Positions 1 to 9,669 of a DNA stretch of 64,000 nucleotides are shown here, piece after piece. Source of the DNA: Bacillota bacterium (lineage in GTDB: Bacteria > Bacillota > UBA4882 > UBA8346); contig JAEZCE010000035.1 of assembly GCA_023429995.1 (NCBI GenBank), positions 62,001-126,000 on the forward strand, in the 5' to 3' direction. Numbering within the stretch: position 1 is the first letter of the stretch; each line of letters starts with the position of its first letter. The position numbers were made by a program, and so were the translations under genes. The notes beneath the pieces were generated by a model. The model was not told where the DNA came from. It searched no databases and saw only the letters and a list, made by a program, of their open reading frames with translations.

Positions 1-1326
1 AACAGTATTAACGAATTGGAAACCCGGGATCCGGAGATTAAAAAAGTAGAGCAACCGTTTACTTCCTTTAACGGCAAACCCGCCGAGGGGAGGGATGAAT
101 TCAATGTCCGGGTGAGTGAAAGATTGAAGCATAAGAATCGGGCTTTGACGTTGGATGACTACGAGAAATTAATCTTGAGTCAATTTCCTCAGATTCATAA
201 GATGAAATGTATGCCTCAAGATGAATTAACCTCATTTGAACCATGGAGTCAGGGAGAAATCGTCATCATCGTCATCCTAAAAAATTGCAACTCGATCCCG
301 TTTTTCCCGTTGAAGCCGAAAACACCCGCAAATTTACTGGAGGAAATTAAAGATTATATTGAACCTTTAATGCCTCCGTTAGTGAACGTGACTATCCGTA
401 ACCCGCAATTTGAAGAGGTCACTTATAGATTGGCGGTCAAATTTATTGACGGGTATGATCAGGGATTTTATATCAACCAATTAAATGATGATATAAAACG
501 GTTCCTATCACCGTGGGCCTATGAGCAAGATGCGGATATCAGTTTTGGGAGCGCGGTGTACAGTTCGGCCTTAATTAATTATTTGGAGAAAAAATCGTAT
601 ATCGATTATATCGCCAATTTCAACCCGATGCAACAGACCATTCAACATGCGGCCTATGCCGAAGTATTACCGCTGTTTTTGACGGATGACAACGTGATTA
701 CAACAAAATATCCGGATTCCATTTTGGTCTCCGCCGATAGTCATGTAATTGACGTGATTACGACGGAGTTTTTTGATCCCGGTGCCTTTCGGGGAATCGG
801 CCATATGAAAATCGGTAGCGATTTTTGGGTGGATCGGCCCGGGGCTATTTTTAGCGTCGGCCTTGGTCAAATGGAGATTGAGGCTTGGCCGGTATTGCGG
901 TATGCCTTTGCGGATATTCCAGTCAAGTTAATGGTAACCGCAACTGTGAAAGGGGTGACATTTCCTCCGAAGAAGATTGCCACACAGTTTTCCCGGAAAG
1001 ACTCCCAACAAATTTGGGACAAGTTTAGAGAGGCTGGTTATTTCGATCAAAGCGGAAATGTCGACGTCACCAAGGATTTTTATGCGGAAGATTTTTATCT
1101 CTTTGACCAACCGGGACAATTTGCAGAGTATTTAAAGAATAACCTAAGTAACTTTACCTTTGAAATCGCCGCCTCAAGCTTTGACCCGGCTGCCGGGAAA
1201 CAGGATGAGTTCAGTTACTCGGTGCAAACCATTGATTGCAATGGTTTGGAAACAGCAGCTGTCAACGTCTTAAAAGCAGGAGCCGGTTTTGATGGTATCA
1301 GCCAATATCCATTTATCGTGTATTAG
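1..1326 (+). CDS. eCIS baseplate J-like protein, C-terminal part
   Basis: The reading frame is open to the left edge, so this is the 3' part of a longer gene. The stretch with FNVRVSERLKHKNRALTLDD followed by YEKLILSQFP is the signature of the large J/gp47-like baseplate proteins of Afp/PVC-type eCIS (Afp11 class), and the PDSILVSADSHVI segment near residue 235 also fits. Such proteins form the wedge of the baseplate that triggers sheath contraction. The last ~190 residues are an extra domain containing IWDKFREAGYFDQSGNV, a motif that recurs twice in the J-LamG fusion downstream. A fibre gene follows 20 bp later, in typical eCIS order. The family call is from recognised motifs; the role of the C-terminal extension is unknown. 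Confidence 0.8.
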   Translation, partial: NSINELETRDPEIKKVEQPFTSFNGKPAEGRDEFNVRVSERLKHKNRALTLDDYEKLILSQFPQIHKMKCMPQDELTSFEPWSQGEIVIIVILKNCNSIPFFPLKPKTPANLLEEIKDYIEPLMPPLVNVTIRNPQFEEVTYRLAVKFIDGYDQGFYINQLNDDIKRFLSPWAYEQDADISFGSAVYSSALINYLEKKSYIDYIANFNPMQQTIQHAAYAEVLPLFLTDDNVITTKYPDSILVSADSHVIDVITTEFFDPGAFRGIGHMKIGSDFWVDRPGAIFSVGLGQMEIEAWPVLRYAFADIPVKLMVTATVKGVTFPPKKIATQFSRKDSQQIWDKFREAGYFDQSGNVDVTKDFYAEDFYLFDQPGQFAEYLKNNLSNFTFEIAASSFDPAAGKQDEFSYSVQTIDCNGLETAAVNVLKAGAGFDGISQYPFIVY

Positions 1327-1345
1327 CAGATAAGGAGAAGGACAG

Positions 1346-3322
1346 ATGATAAAAAAAAGAACACGCGAAGAACTGTATGATAAATTTCGCCAGGGCGCCA
1401 TTCCGTCCGGTGCTGATTTCGCAGACTATATTGAGTCTCAGTTAAACTTATTGGATGACGGAATCGATGTCCCCGAAGATCCTAAAGAGCCGATTTGCTT
1501 CAGAGCGCATGGGGAAAAAGAAAATATTCTTGATTTTTCAGATAGCAATGGTACGAAACGGTGGCGGGTCTCCGGGTGTTGTGAGGATGAATCCAACGAA
1601 GGGTTGAATATCCAAGCCGACCAACAAAGTAAATTTTATATCGAGCGGGAAACCGGAAATGTCGGGATTAGCACCGATAAGCCGGAAGCAAAGTTACATA
1701 TCATTCAGATCGATTCCGCCGATGCTTTAAAAATTGACGATATCGCAAATGATGAGACTCCGTTGGTGGTGAGTTCGGATGGGCAGGTCGGTCTGGGTAC
1801 TGCAAGCCCAACCGCACAGTTACATATCAGTTATTCGGGGAGTGGCGATATTGTACGGGTGGACGATACGGAGGATGATACCTCCCCCTTTATCATTAAT
1901 GATAAGGGCAATACCGGCATAGGTTGTGAAGATCCCAAAGCAAAATTGACCGTAGTTGAAGGCGGAGTATCGATTGGCAAGAATGGTGACCCGGGGGATA
2001 GCAACCTTTATGTGGCCGGTAATCTGGAGGTAGGGGGAAGCGTTGTTTTCTCAAGTGGCTCCGGAGTAAGCGGTTTTGAGATTAACGCTCCGCTGACTTC
2101 GAAAACGAACGAGCTAACGATTAAAGACAACCTAAGGATTATTGGTGATAACAACCAAGTGGGTTCCGATGGCAATTTGACTGTGGCAGGACATACCACC
2201 TTGGGTACATATAATCCGACCTATGAAAATCAAAAAGTAGTGACTGTCAACGGAAGAATCCGGTCCGGCGATGATGGCAGCGGTGAACAGCAATATCAGC
2301 TGGAAGTTAATGAAGTATTGACGATTGATCGGACTCCAACGAAAGAAAAAGTGTCGGTTGACGGTAATATAGTAATAGAAGGGAATTTAAGCGGTAACGG
2401 CAGTGCCCAGATCGGCGGAGCTCTGTCTGCTAAAGATACTAATGTTACCGGCGTCTTAAGTACCAGTGGTAATGCAGCGATTGGGGGAACACTTACCGCC
2501 AAAGGCGCCATTATTAACGGTATGTTTAACAGTAGTGGCAACGTTCAGGTGGGCGGAACGCTCACTGCCAAGAGTACCAGTATTGAGGGAAGTTTAAGGA
2601 GTACCGGAGATGCCACAATTGGTGGAACAATTGCTGCCCAAGGCATTCAGTGTACCGGTAACATCGACGCTCATGAAGTGGTCGTCAATGGTGTTGCAGC
2701 CGCTAATGTGGATATGGCGCCTCCGGTGGGATCAATTATCTCCTGGCTTCCGGGTTTGTATCAGAATGCCAACCAAACGGGGTTCAATTTCAAAAGTATC
2801 GCTTTACCGGAGAATTGGCGTCTTTGTGACGGCGACGCAGTTACTGATAGTCCTTTGTTGGGTACTGGTTATCTTCCCAGGCTTACCGACGATCGCTTTC
2901 TAATGGGCGTGCACGAAATCGGTGATTTAGGAAGCCAAGCCGGGAATAATGACGGGCTAACCCATACCCATAACTTTACGAATCCACTGGTACCCGGGCA
3001 TAAACACGGTGTGGGGAGTTTGGGCACAACCATAGAGGGTAGTCATACTCATACTTGGCTATATGGTACCGAGCGAGATGATTCAGGGACTGGAAGTAGT
3101 AAGCGTGAATTTACATTAACAAGCGGGAGTGCAACAGGGGTTATGAGTACAGCTGGCGCACATAGCCATTCGATTACCGGGGTGGTAGGTAATACAGCGG
3201 GTTTAAATGGAGATAATTCGGTGCAAACGATAAACGGTAGTGTTAATGCGGTTAAAGAAAATTTGACCGATGCCAATTTGCCGAAATATTTGGCGGTATA
3301 TTACATTATGAGGGTGAAATAA
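1346..3322 (+). CDS. eCIS tail fibre with collar-like C-terminus
   Basis: This 658-aa protein begins with an anchor (RTREELYDKFRQGAIPSGAD) shared with two more fibres in this cluster, which probably binds the baseplate. The middle is rich in short G/N/T/V repeats of about 22 residues (residues ~345-440, for example GNAAIGGTLTAKG), typical of a trimeric beta-helix shaft. The C-terminus from about residue 455 has PVGSIISWLPG, ENWRLCDGD and several H-x-H segments, like phage tail-collar/receptor-binding tips. An AAGGAGAAGG ribosome site precedes the ATG. It acts outside the cell as an adhesin (Afp13-like position). The target is not predictable from sequence. Confidence 0.78.
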   Translation: MIKKRTREELYDKFRQGAIPSGADFADYIESQLNLLDDGIDVPEDPKEPICFRAHGEKENILDFSDSNGTKRWRVSGCCEDESNEGLNIQADQQSKFYIERETGNVGISTDKPEAKLHIIQIDSADALKIDDIANDETPLVVSSDGQVGLGTASPTAQLHISYSGSGDIVRVDDTEDDTSPFIINDKGNTGIGCEDPKAKLTVVEGGVSIGKNGDPGDSNLYVAGNLEVGGSVVFSSGSGVSGFEINAPLTSKTNELTIKDNLRIIGDNNQVGSDGNLTVAGHTTLGTYNPTYENQKVVTVNGRIRSGDDGSGEQQYQLEVNEVLTIDRTPTKEKVSVDGNIVIEGNLSGNGSAQIGGALSAKDTNVTGVLSTSGNAAIGGTLTAKGAIINGMFNSSGNVQVGGTLTAKSTSIEGSLRSTGDATIGGTIAAQGIQCTGNIDAHEVVVNGVAAANVDMAPPVGSIISWLPGLYQNANQTGFNFKSIALPENWRLCDGDAVTDSPLLGTGYLPRLTDDRFLMGVHEIGDLGSQAGNNDGLTHTHNFTNPLVPGHKHGVGSLGTTIEGSHTHTWLYGTERDDSGTGSSKREFTLTSGSATGVMSTAGAHSHSITGVVGNTAGLNGDNSVQTINGSVNAVKENLTDANLPKYLAVYYIMRVK

Positions 3323-3323
3323 A

Positions 3324-3566
3324 ATGATCACATACACAGTATCCTACAAAGAACCCGGGTTATTTAAAAAATGGAAGCGTCTGCAGAAGGTCCGCGGCGA
3401 TGGGCTATTGGAAGGGAATTCCCATCGCTTTTTTATTTTAGAAGATGAAAGCCGGATCGAGATTCCGTTATCCTTCAGTTTTAAATTCAGTAAAGAACGA
3501 TTTTTTTCCATCAAGGACAGGCTGAGTAATGAAGCCAAACAAGAAATCCGGATTAAGCGGACTTAA
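3324..3566 (+). CDS. Small basic protein of unknown function
   Basis: This 80-aa protein starts one base after the fibre stop codon, so it is probably translationally coupled to it. It is basic (many K/R) with alternating hydrophobic residues that suggest a small beta-rich fold, without signal peptide or membrane segment. A strong intrinsic terminator lies 25 bp downstream, so it ends a transcription unit. I do not recognise the family. Its place directly behind a fibre gene makes an accessory or chaperone role possible, but that is only inference. Confidence 0.6.
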   Translation: MITYTVSYKEPGLFKKWKRLQKVRGDGLLEGNSHRFFILEDESRIEIPLSFSFKFSKERFFSIKDRLSNEAKQEIRIKRT

Positions 3567-3590
3567 GTTGATAATTTTATAAGGTTAACC

Positions 3591-3627
3591 TTCAAAAGCC
3601 TGCCATTCCGGCAGGCTTTTGAATGAT
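3591..3627 (+). terminator. Intrinsic terminator after the first fibre unit
   Basis: A perfect 14-bp stem (TTCAAAAGCCTGCC pairing with GGCAGGCTTTTGAA) around a 5-base loop. The T run lies within the 3' arm and the mirror A run makes it possibly bidirectional. It separates the first fibre pair from the second fibre gene. Confidence 0.8.
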
Positions 3628-3695
3628 TAGCCAACGGCGGCAGCAATTTTATTTGAGCCTGAACTTTGATCAAAATATTCTAAGGAGAGGAAGAA

Positions 3696-5840
3696 ATGAT
3701 TAAACAAAGAACACGCGAAGAATTGTATGACAAATTCCGGCAGGGAGCTATTCCCTCCGGGGCCGATTTCGCCGATTTTATCAAATCTCAGTTGAATTTG
3801 ATGGATGACGGAATCGATATTCCTGAGGATGCCAAAGAGCCAATCTGCTTAAGAGCTCATGGCGATGAGGAAAATATCCTCGATTTTGCAAACAGCGACG
3901 GCAATAAAATCTGGCGTATTTCCGGTTGTTGTGAGGATGAATCCACCGTGGGATTGAATGTCCAAGCAGATGAACAGAGTAAACTGTATATTGAAAGGGA
4001 AACCGGTAATGTGGGGATCAGTACCGATAAGCCTGAAGCAAAATTGCATATTATCCAAAATAACTCCAGCGACGCTTTGCGGATAGACGATAGGAAAAAC
4101 GATGAAACCCCTTTTGTAGTGAACTCTGATGGCCAGGTTGGGCTGGGAATTGCCAGTCCCACCGCACAGCTGCATATTAGTTATTCGGGGAGCGGGGACA
4201 TTATACGAGTGGATGATACGGAGGACGATAGTACCCCCCTGGTTGTTGATGATAGCGGCAATATGGGTATCGGTCTTGACGATCCATTAGCGAAATTGAC
4301 CATAGAGGGCGGAGTTGCGATTGGAAAGAACTTTGATCCCGGCAATAGTAATCTTTATATCGATGGTAATCTGGAAGTGGGAGGAACCGTTGTTTTCTCC
4401 AACGGCTCCGGTGTGGGCGGCATCGAAATCAACGCTCCGTTGACTTCGAAAACGAATACCTTAACCATTAAGGACAATGTAAACATTATCGCTGACGTCA
4501 ATCAGAACGGTTCGGCCGGAAATTTGAGCGCATCCGGGTATACAACTTTCGGTACCTATAATGCGGTCTACGAAAATCAAAAAGTATTGACCGTCAACGG
4601 CAGAATCCGTGCCGGGGATGATGGAAACGGGACAGAGCAGTATGAGTTGGAAATCAATGATATTTTCACAATAAACCGTAACCCCAAAAATCTTCAAGCC
4701 GTTGTAAAGGGAGGACTGAATATTTATGGCTCGGCCACTTTGGGAGACACTCTGGATGATGCGGTTTGTCTCAACGGTACTATCAAATCCGAGGTTGGCC
4801 CGGTTATGGTCGGTGATGACCTGTCGGTAAAGGGTAACACAACTTTAGGCGATACGGCGGCCGATAAAATTTACCTAAACGGCACGGTCAGTTCGGACAT
4901 CGGAGATGTCGTTGTAAACGATAATTTGGTGGTCTATGAATCCGTAACTCTCGGCAGTGATCAGACGGATAACATTTATCTTAACGGCAAAGTCAGTTCG
5001 AATGTCGGTGACGTGACCATCAATGATAATTTAATAATCACCGGTTCAGCGACATTGGGGGATGCCCAGACGGATAACATTTTTCTCAACGGCAAAGTCA
5101 GTTCGAATGTCGGTGATGTGACCATCAATGATAATTTAGTAATCACCGGTTCAGCGACATTAGGGGATGCCCAGACCGATGATATTTTTCTCAACGGCAA
5201 AGTCAGTTCCGCTGTTGGTGAGGTGTTTATTAACGATAACCTCATGGTATCCGGTAGCGCCACTCTCGGAGATGCGGCATCCGATAATATTTATCTTAAC
5301 GGCACGGTTAGTTCCACTGCCGGGGCGGTAAATATCGCCGATTCGTTAAATGTTAACAATGATTTGAATGTCAACGGCGCTTTGTCCTTTGATAACTCCG
5401 GTACTAAAGTTAGCGGAGTTGTTGTTGCAGTGGATAACCTTGATGATGGAGTCATTACAACGGAAGGCGCCGTTAAAAGGTATGTCGATGATAAAGTCAC
5501 TACGATTAATAATGCAATAAATACTGTAAATAGCCGGGTACCAACATTTTATCGGGATAATCGATATGTACAAATGGTCACGGGACACACAAATAACAGA
5601 GGTTGGGGAGATGGGTATAATTCCCATGTCGATATTTATCCTCCTGCGGGATTTACGATGAGCCAATTGGTATATTTTTCTGTTTCTCCGTCGTGGATTA
5701 TGTTTTCAGGTGATGTAAACGGAGATGATACTTTAAGTTGTGTCGCTTATGATTATGGGAGTTATATCCGCTGTTTTTGCGGGAATAGCGAGCAACGTGG
5801 CTACGGTACTATCGCATTTTATGGATTATGGAAATATTAA
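3696..5840 (+). CDS. eCIS tail fibre with 35-aa beta repeats
   Basis: This 714-aa paralogue of the previous fibre is almost collinear with it for the first ~290 residues, including the anchor RTREELYDKFRQGAIPSGAD, and then diverges. Residues ~348-557 are six 35-residue repeats with core TLGDAQTDNIFLNGKVSS, a probable beta-helical shaft. A short segment ending in AVKRYVDDK (trimerisation/junction motif of phage fibres) leads to a unique C-terminal tip of ~110 residues rich in Y/W/G. The ribosome site is AAGGAGAGG. The shared base with different tip suggests duplication followed by receptor-binding-domain replacement. Confidence 0.78.
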   Translation: MIKQRTREELYDKFRQGAIPSGADFADFIKSQLNLMDDGIDIPEDAKEPICLRAHGDEENILDFANSDGNKIWRISGCCEDESTVGLNVQADEQSKLYIERETGNVGISTDKPEAKLHIIQNNSSDALRIDDRKNDETPFVVNSDGQVGLGIASPTAQLHISYSGSGDIIRVDDTEDDSTPLVVDDSGNMGIGLDDPLAKLTIEGGVAIGKNFDPGNSNLYIDGNLEVGGTVVFSNGSGVGGIEINAPLTSKTNTLTIKDNVNIIADVNQNGSAGNLSASGYTTFGTYNAVYENQKVLTVNGRIRAGDDGNGTEQYELEINDIFTINRNPKNLQAVVKGGLNIYGSATLGDTLDDAVCLNGTIKSEVGPVMVGDDLSVKGNTTLGDTAADKIYLNGTVSSDIGDVVVNDNLVVYESVTLGSDQTDNIYLNGKVSSNVGDVTINDNLIITGSATLGDAQTDNIFLNGKVSSNVGDVTINDNLVITGSATLGDAQTDDIFLNGKVSSAVGEVFINDNLMVSGSATLGDAASDNIYLNGTVSSTAGAVNIADSLNVNNDLNVNGALSFDNSGTKVSGVVVAVDNLDDGVITTEGAVKRYVDDKVTTINNAINTVNSRVPTFYRDNRYVQMVTGHTNNRGWGDGYNSHVDIYPPAGFTMSQLVYFSVSPSWIMFSGDVNGDDTLSCVAYDYGSYIRCFCGNSEQRGYGTIAFYGLWKY
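4737..5366 (+). repeat. Six 105-bp in-frame repeats in the fibre shaft
   Basis: Six direct repeats of 105 bp, in frame, encode the 35-residue TLGD...NG...INDNL unit. Units 3-5 are nearly identical at the DNA level, so they are recent expansions or kept uniform by recombination, and copy number could vary between strains and change fibre length. Confidence 0.8.
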
Positions 5841-5852
5841 GGGGGTTAATTA

Positions 5853-6209
5853 ATGTATGCATTATTAAGGGATAATATGTGTGTTGGAATTCATAACCTT
5901 CGTTTAGATGAAGCTGCTTTAAGCGAAAACGAAAAACAGATTGAGTGGGAGGGTCCCTTAGATCCTCGGATGGTTCTCGGCAAGATCTTTTGTAACGGGC
6001 AGTTTATTGACGTAGAAAAAACCGCTGCCGAAAAGCAAGCAGAAATTAATCTGACAGAAACTTTATATTTAAAAGATACCGACTGGAAAGTAATCCGCCA
6101 CCGGGACCAATTGGCCTTGGACATCCCAACTTCGTTAACTGATTCAGAATATAAGGCTTTGTTGGAAGCTCGTCAACAAGCAAGAGATGCAGTGGTAAAC
6201 ACTAATTAA
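5853..6209 (+). CDS. Tail-fibre chaperone-like small protein
   Basis: A 118-aa protein 12 bp after the second fibre, with ribosome site AAGGGGG. The C-terminal half (DTDWKVIRHRDQ ... YKALLEARQQARDA) matches the pattern of small phage tail-fibre assembly or tail-assembly chaperones, where a D-W-x-V-I-R/K helix is followed by an acidic/basic helix. It probably helps fold or attach the preceding fibre and may not be part of the mature particle. The family call rests on that motif and on position. Confidence 0.6.
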   Translation: MYALLRDNMCVGIHNLRLDEAALSENEKQIEWEGPLDPRMVLGKIFCNGQFIDVEKTAAEKQAEINLTETLYLKDTDWKVIRHRDQLALDIPTSLTDSEYKALLEARQQARDAVVNTN

Positions 6210-6258
6210 ACAATGCAATGTAATTAAGGGCTAAAATTTGATGTAATGGAGAATAAAA

Positions 6259-9200
6259 ATGCCAAGTAAAAATCGACAAGAACTATATGATCTGTTTGTA
6301 ACGGGAAGTAAACCCACGCAGGACGATTTTGCGGATTTAATTGACTCCATGGTCAATAGCGCCGAAGACGGCATCGGCGCCGCCGAAAAAGGCGAACCTA
6401 TGGAGATTGTGCAGCAAGGCGCCAAAGATCGTTTGCTTGATTTTTCAAGCGTTAAAGGAAATCCAGTTTGGCGAGTCGGAGCCCAGGCTAATGGGAACAA
6501 TGGGTTGAACATAGCAACCGCTGATGAAAAAAGCAGGATATTTATACGGAAAGAAAATGGTTGCATTGGCATTAACAATAGCGCTCCTCAGGCTAAATTA
6601 CATGTTACTCCGGAATCCGATACGGCGTTACAGGTAGATAATCGAACTGGAAATCCCGTCTTCGTCGTCGAAAACAATAATATTAGCATTGGCGCTACGG
6701 TTCAAGAGGGCTATCAACTCACTGTGGGTGGAAAAGTCGACGTAAAAGATAATGCCGTTTTTGAAGGTTCGCTAACGGTAAGTCAAGGGATGAATGTTAG
6801 TAATGGAGCCGTTATTCAAACAGGGAAATTGGAAGCCAAGGAAGGAATCAAAGCGAATGCCGGGTTGACACTGGAAAGCGGGAAGCTTGATGCCAAGGAC
6901 GGGTTAACCGTTAATGGCGGGGCCGTAGTCCAGTCCGGGACCCTCGAGGTAAAAGGGGGAATGACCGTAGCCGGCGGTTTACTGTTGGAAAACGGCCAAC
7001 TGGAAGTAATGAGCGGGCTAACCGTAGCCGGCGGGTTGGTCGTCGACAGCGGGATGCTTGAAGTAAAAGAAAATCTCAAAGTTGATGATGGACTGACGAT
7101 AGCAGGGGGCAGGTTGGAAGCAAAGGAAGGGTTCACCGCGAACGGCGGTCTGGTAGTGGAAACCGGAATGCTGGAAGCGAAGGATGGAATCGCAGTTCGT
7201 GACGGACTGGTACTGGAAAGCGGAAGGCTTGAAGCAAAAAAAGGGTTAACTGTCAATGATGGAGCGCTAATCGAAACCGGGAAGCTTGAAGTAAGAGAAG
7301 GACTGGCAGTTGATGGCGGCTTGATGTTGAAAAGCGGTCAACTGGAAACGAAGGATGGTTTAATTGTAAACGGCGGGGCGTCAATAAAGACTGGCAAACT
7401 AGATGTTAAAGAAGGAATTACGGTTAGCGAAGGATTAATAGTGGAGAATGGTCAACTGGCAGCCAAAAACGGTCTGACGGTTGACGGCGGGGCTGTGGTT
7501 TCCACCGGTAAGCTCCAGGCCAATCAGGGGTTAACCGTCAATGCAGGGTTGGCGGTTGAAACTGGAACCTTGGAAGCAAAATCCGGTATGCTTGTCCGGG
7601 GAGCAGCTAGGGTTGAAGAAGGGGTCCTTACGGCAAACGGTGGGTTATTGGTCGCCGAGGGCTCAACCTTAAGTGCGCCGGGCCCGGTTTTGCTGGGAAA
7701 TGCAACTGATGGCGCAGTAACTATTAACGGGGTTATGCAGGCCGCAAAGGGGATAACGGTAAGCGGAGCCCCGTTAATGGCCGAAAGTGGCTTGAATATT
7801 ACGGGAGATTTGAATGTTTCCGCTAATTCCATCATGAATAGCGCAAGCATCACTTCTTTAACTGTCAATGAGATTAAAGTCAGTGGACATCTTGCCCTGG
7901 AATCTGTCAACTTTTCATCACTCACTGTAGCCAATGGAGACATAAGTAACCTCAAGAGCGGAAATGTTGATGTTTCCGGAACTTGTAAAGTTGCTGACAA
8001 TATGACTTTTGATAGTGGGAAACTCTATGTAACTTATGATGGTGCGTCGTCCGTTAAGCCAAAGTTATTAATTAAAGAAGGCACAGTCACCGGTGAAACC
8101 GGTGATTTCGGTATCACCGTTGATGATAATAAGGTGGTAACGATTATTTATAATGCCGATTCTACAATCAACAATTTCATTAAAAATTGGGAAACCTATC
8201 AAGAAGACTATCCGGATAAAGCAGCTGGTTTTGGATTTCTTCGGGTGGGGGCTAGCTCTTGGGATTTACGGGATCAGGAGATCAGTCTAGCTACGATGGG
8301 AATCTATAATGAATATATTGTAGTCGAAAATGGACTTAGGATTATTAATACCCAGGATGGAGTCTATCCTCAATTTGTAATCAAAGCCAAAGGGGACACC
8401 AGTGAGGGGTTTGGCTTTGAAATCAATGGCGCCTTGCTTACGATTACTTATCCGGCAAACAAAGACCTTTGTAAAGTAGAGCAACTGATCGCCGATTGGC
8501 GAATTTGGTTAAGTGACCATTTGGGACAAACAGGTGGTTTCGAGATAGGTAAAACTCCGGATGCAACCGGAGAGTTATTGGTGACGGATGTAGCCACTAC
8601 GAGTTTGGCAGCAAATGCCGCCGGCAATATTTTCAATGAAGTCATTATTAAGACCAATACGGTCAGGGTAAACGGACAATTGCAGATCGGTGATTCCGAT
8701 GTGTTTATCGGCAATATCTCCAACAGCGAAACTTTAGTCGAAAACAGCGATGCCAATTTGGTGACTGAAAGAGCGGTCAAAACTTATGTCGATAAGGGAT
8801 TTAAGCTGAAAGCCGATCTCGAATACGTCAACGGCGAGCTGGATAAGAAAGCCACGAAAGTAGATCTGGAAAGTACCAAAGCTGATCTGGTAAGTACTAA
8901 AACCGATTTGACGAACACGAAAGCTGATTTAGCAAGTACGAAGACAAACTTAACCAATACGGTAGCCGACCTAACGAGTACCAAAACGGACCTGGCGGGC
9001 ACGAAAACCGATTTAGCAACTACGAAGACAAACTTAACCAATACGGTAGCCGAGTTAACGAGTACCAAAACAGACCTGGCGAACACGAAAACCGATCTGG
9101 CAACTACGAAGACAAACTTAACCAATACAGTAGCCGACTTAACGAGTGTTAAAACCGATCTGACAAGCACGAAAGCAGATCTGGAAAAGGTTAAGGGCGA

Positions 9201-9549
9201 AATGGAGCAGAAAGCGGCTATTTCAGCGTTGGCGACTAAGGCGGATTTGTTGAAGGCGGATGGGCTTTCGGTAGGAGCCGATGGACAAACCGTACAAGTA
9301 GGCACAATTACCTTTGCCGGGGATTCTAGGGGTGTTTTGATAGTCGAAAAAACGGCCGGCAGTAGCGTAACAGCCGCACTTTTCGCTGTTCACGGAATGG
9401 ATCGCCTTATTAAAATCGCCGGAGATGAGTTTACGGATCAGAAAGGTAGCGCCGGCAAATTCAATGTATACTTCGTAGCCCAAAAGGTCATGGTGGAGAA
9501 CAGATCCTCCGGAGATGTAACGGTAAACGTAAGTTATTTAGGGGTATAA
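6259..9549 (+). CDS. Long eCIS fibre: beta repeats plus coiled coil
   Basis: This 1096-aa protein shares a shorter version of the fibre anchor (KNRQELYDLFVTGSKPTQDD). Residues ~177-461 are fifteen 19-residue repeats (for example GLTVNGGAVVQSGTLEVKG), predicted to form a long beta-solenoid. A variable middle follows, then the junction AVKTYVDKGFKLKADL. Residues ~870-980 are heptad repeats built from TKTDLTN/TKADLAS, a clear trimeric coiled coil. The last ~100 residues form a beta-rich tip (SRGVLIVEKTAGS ...). The architecture is that of a long trimeric adhesin. It is the third and longest fibre sharing this base and probably reaches furthest from the particle. Confidence 0.75.
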   Translation: MPSKNRQELYDLFVTGSKPTQDDFADLIDSMVNSAEDGIGAAEKGEPMEIVQQGAKDRLLDFSSVKGNPVWRVGAQANGNNGLNIATADEKSRIFIRKENGCIGINNSAPQAKLHVTPESDTALQVDNRTGNPVFVVENNNISIGATVQEGYQLTVGGKVDVKDNAVFEGSLTVSQGMNVSNGAVIQTGKLEAKEGIKANAGLTLESGKLDAKDGLTVNGGAVVQSGTLEVKGGMTVAGGLLLENGQLEVMSGLTVAGGLVVDSGMLEVKENLKVDDGLTIAGGRLEAKEGFTANGGLVVETGMLEAKDGIAVRDGLVLESGRLEAKKGLTVNDGALIETGKLEVREGLAVDGGLMLKSGQLETKDGLIVNGGASIKTGKLDVKEGITVSEGLIVENGQLAAKNGLTVDGGAVVSTGKLQANQGLTVNAGLAVETGTLEAKSGMLVRGAARVEEGVLTANGGLLVAEGSTLSAPGPVLLGNATDGAVTINGVMQAAKGITVSGAPLMAESGLNITGDLNVSANSIMNSASITSLTVNEIKVSGHLALESVNFSSLTVANGDISNLKSGNVDVSGTCKVADNMTFDSGKLYVTYDGASSVKPKLLIKEGTVTGETGDFGITVDDNKVVTIIYNADSTINNFIKNWETYQEDYPDKAAGFGFLRVGASSWDLRDQEISLATMGIYNEYIVVENGLRIINTQDGVYPQFVIKAKGDTSEGFGFEINGALLTITYPANKDLCKVEQLIADWRIWLSDHLGQTGGFEIGKTPDATGELLVTDVATTSLAANAAGNIFNEVIIKTNTVRVNGQLQIGDSDVFIGNISNSETLVENSDANLVTERAVKTYVDKGFKLKADLEYVNGELDKKATKVDLESTKADLVSTKTDLTNTKADLASTKTNLTNTVADLTSTKTDLAGTKTDLATTKTNLTNTVAELTSTKTDLANTKTDLATTKTNLTNTVADLTSVKTDLTSTKADLEKVKGEMEQKAAISALATKADLLKADGLSVGADGQTVQVGTITFAGDSRGVLIVEKTAGSSVTAALFAVHGMDRLIKIAGDEFTDQKGSAGKFNVYFVAQKVMVENRSSGDVTVNVSYLGV
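6787..7641 (+). repeat. Fifteen 57-bp in-frame repeats of the long fibre
   Basis: About fifteen tandem units of 57 bp encode a degenerate 19-residue pattern (G-L-T-V-x-G-G-...-G-x-L-E-x-K). Divergence among units is higher than in the 105-bp array of the neighbouring fibre, so this array is older. Confidence 0.8.
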
Positions 9550-9577
9550 CGCCGATACTGCATATGAATTACCTCTG

Positions 9578-9626
9578 AAAATGACGGGTAAAGAATAAAG
9601 TAATTTTATCTGTCATTTTTGTTTGT
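9578..9626 (+). terminator. Intrinsic terminator after the fibre block
   Basis: AAAATGAC at 9578-9585 pairs with GTCATTTT at 9612-9619; the stem extends inward (GGTAAA against TTTATC), and a T-rich tract follows. It lies in the 120-bp gap before the J-LamG gene. Confidence 0.65.
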
Positions 9627-9669
9627 CAATATTTAAATAAATAAAATAAAAAGGAATTTGGGATGTGTT

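Noticed and set aside
4737..5366. Possible CRISPR-like or regulatory direct repeats
   Set aside because: The 105-bp units are contiguous, in frame and encode a regular beta repeat; there are no spacers.
6816..9305. Long minus-strand frames opposite the long fibre
   Set aside because: They mirror the 57-bp and 21-bp in-frame repeats of the fibre, which keep the opposite strand free of stops; composition is low-complexity and no start signal is seen.
9658..9669. TTG 9658 as start of the J-LamG gene
   Set aside because: It lies almost on the AAGG ribosome site; ATG 9670 gives the expected N-terminus.
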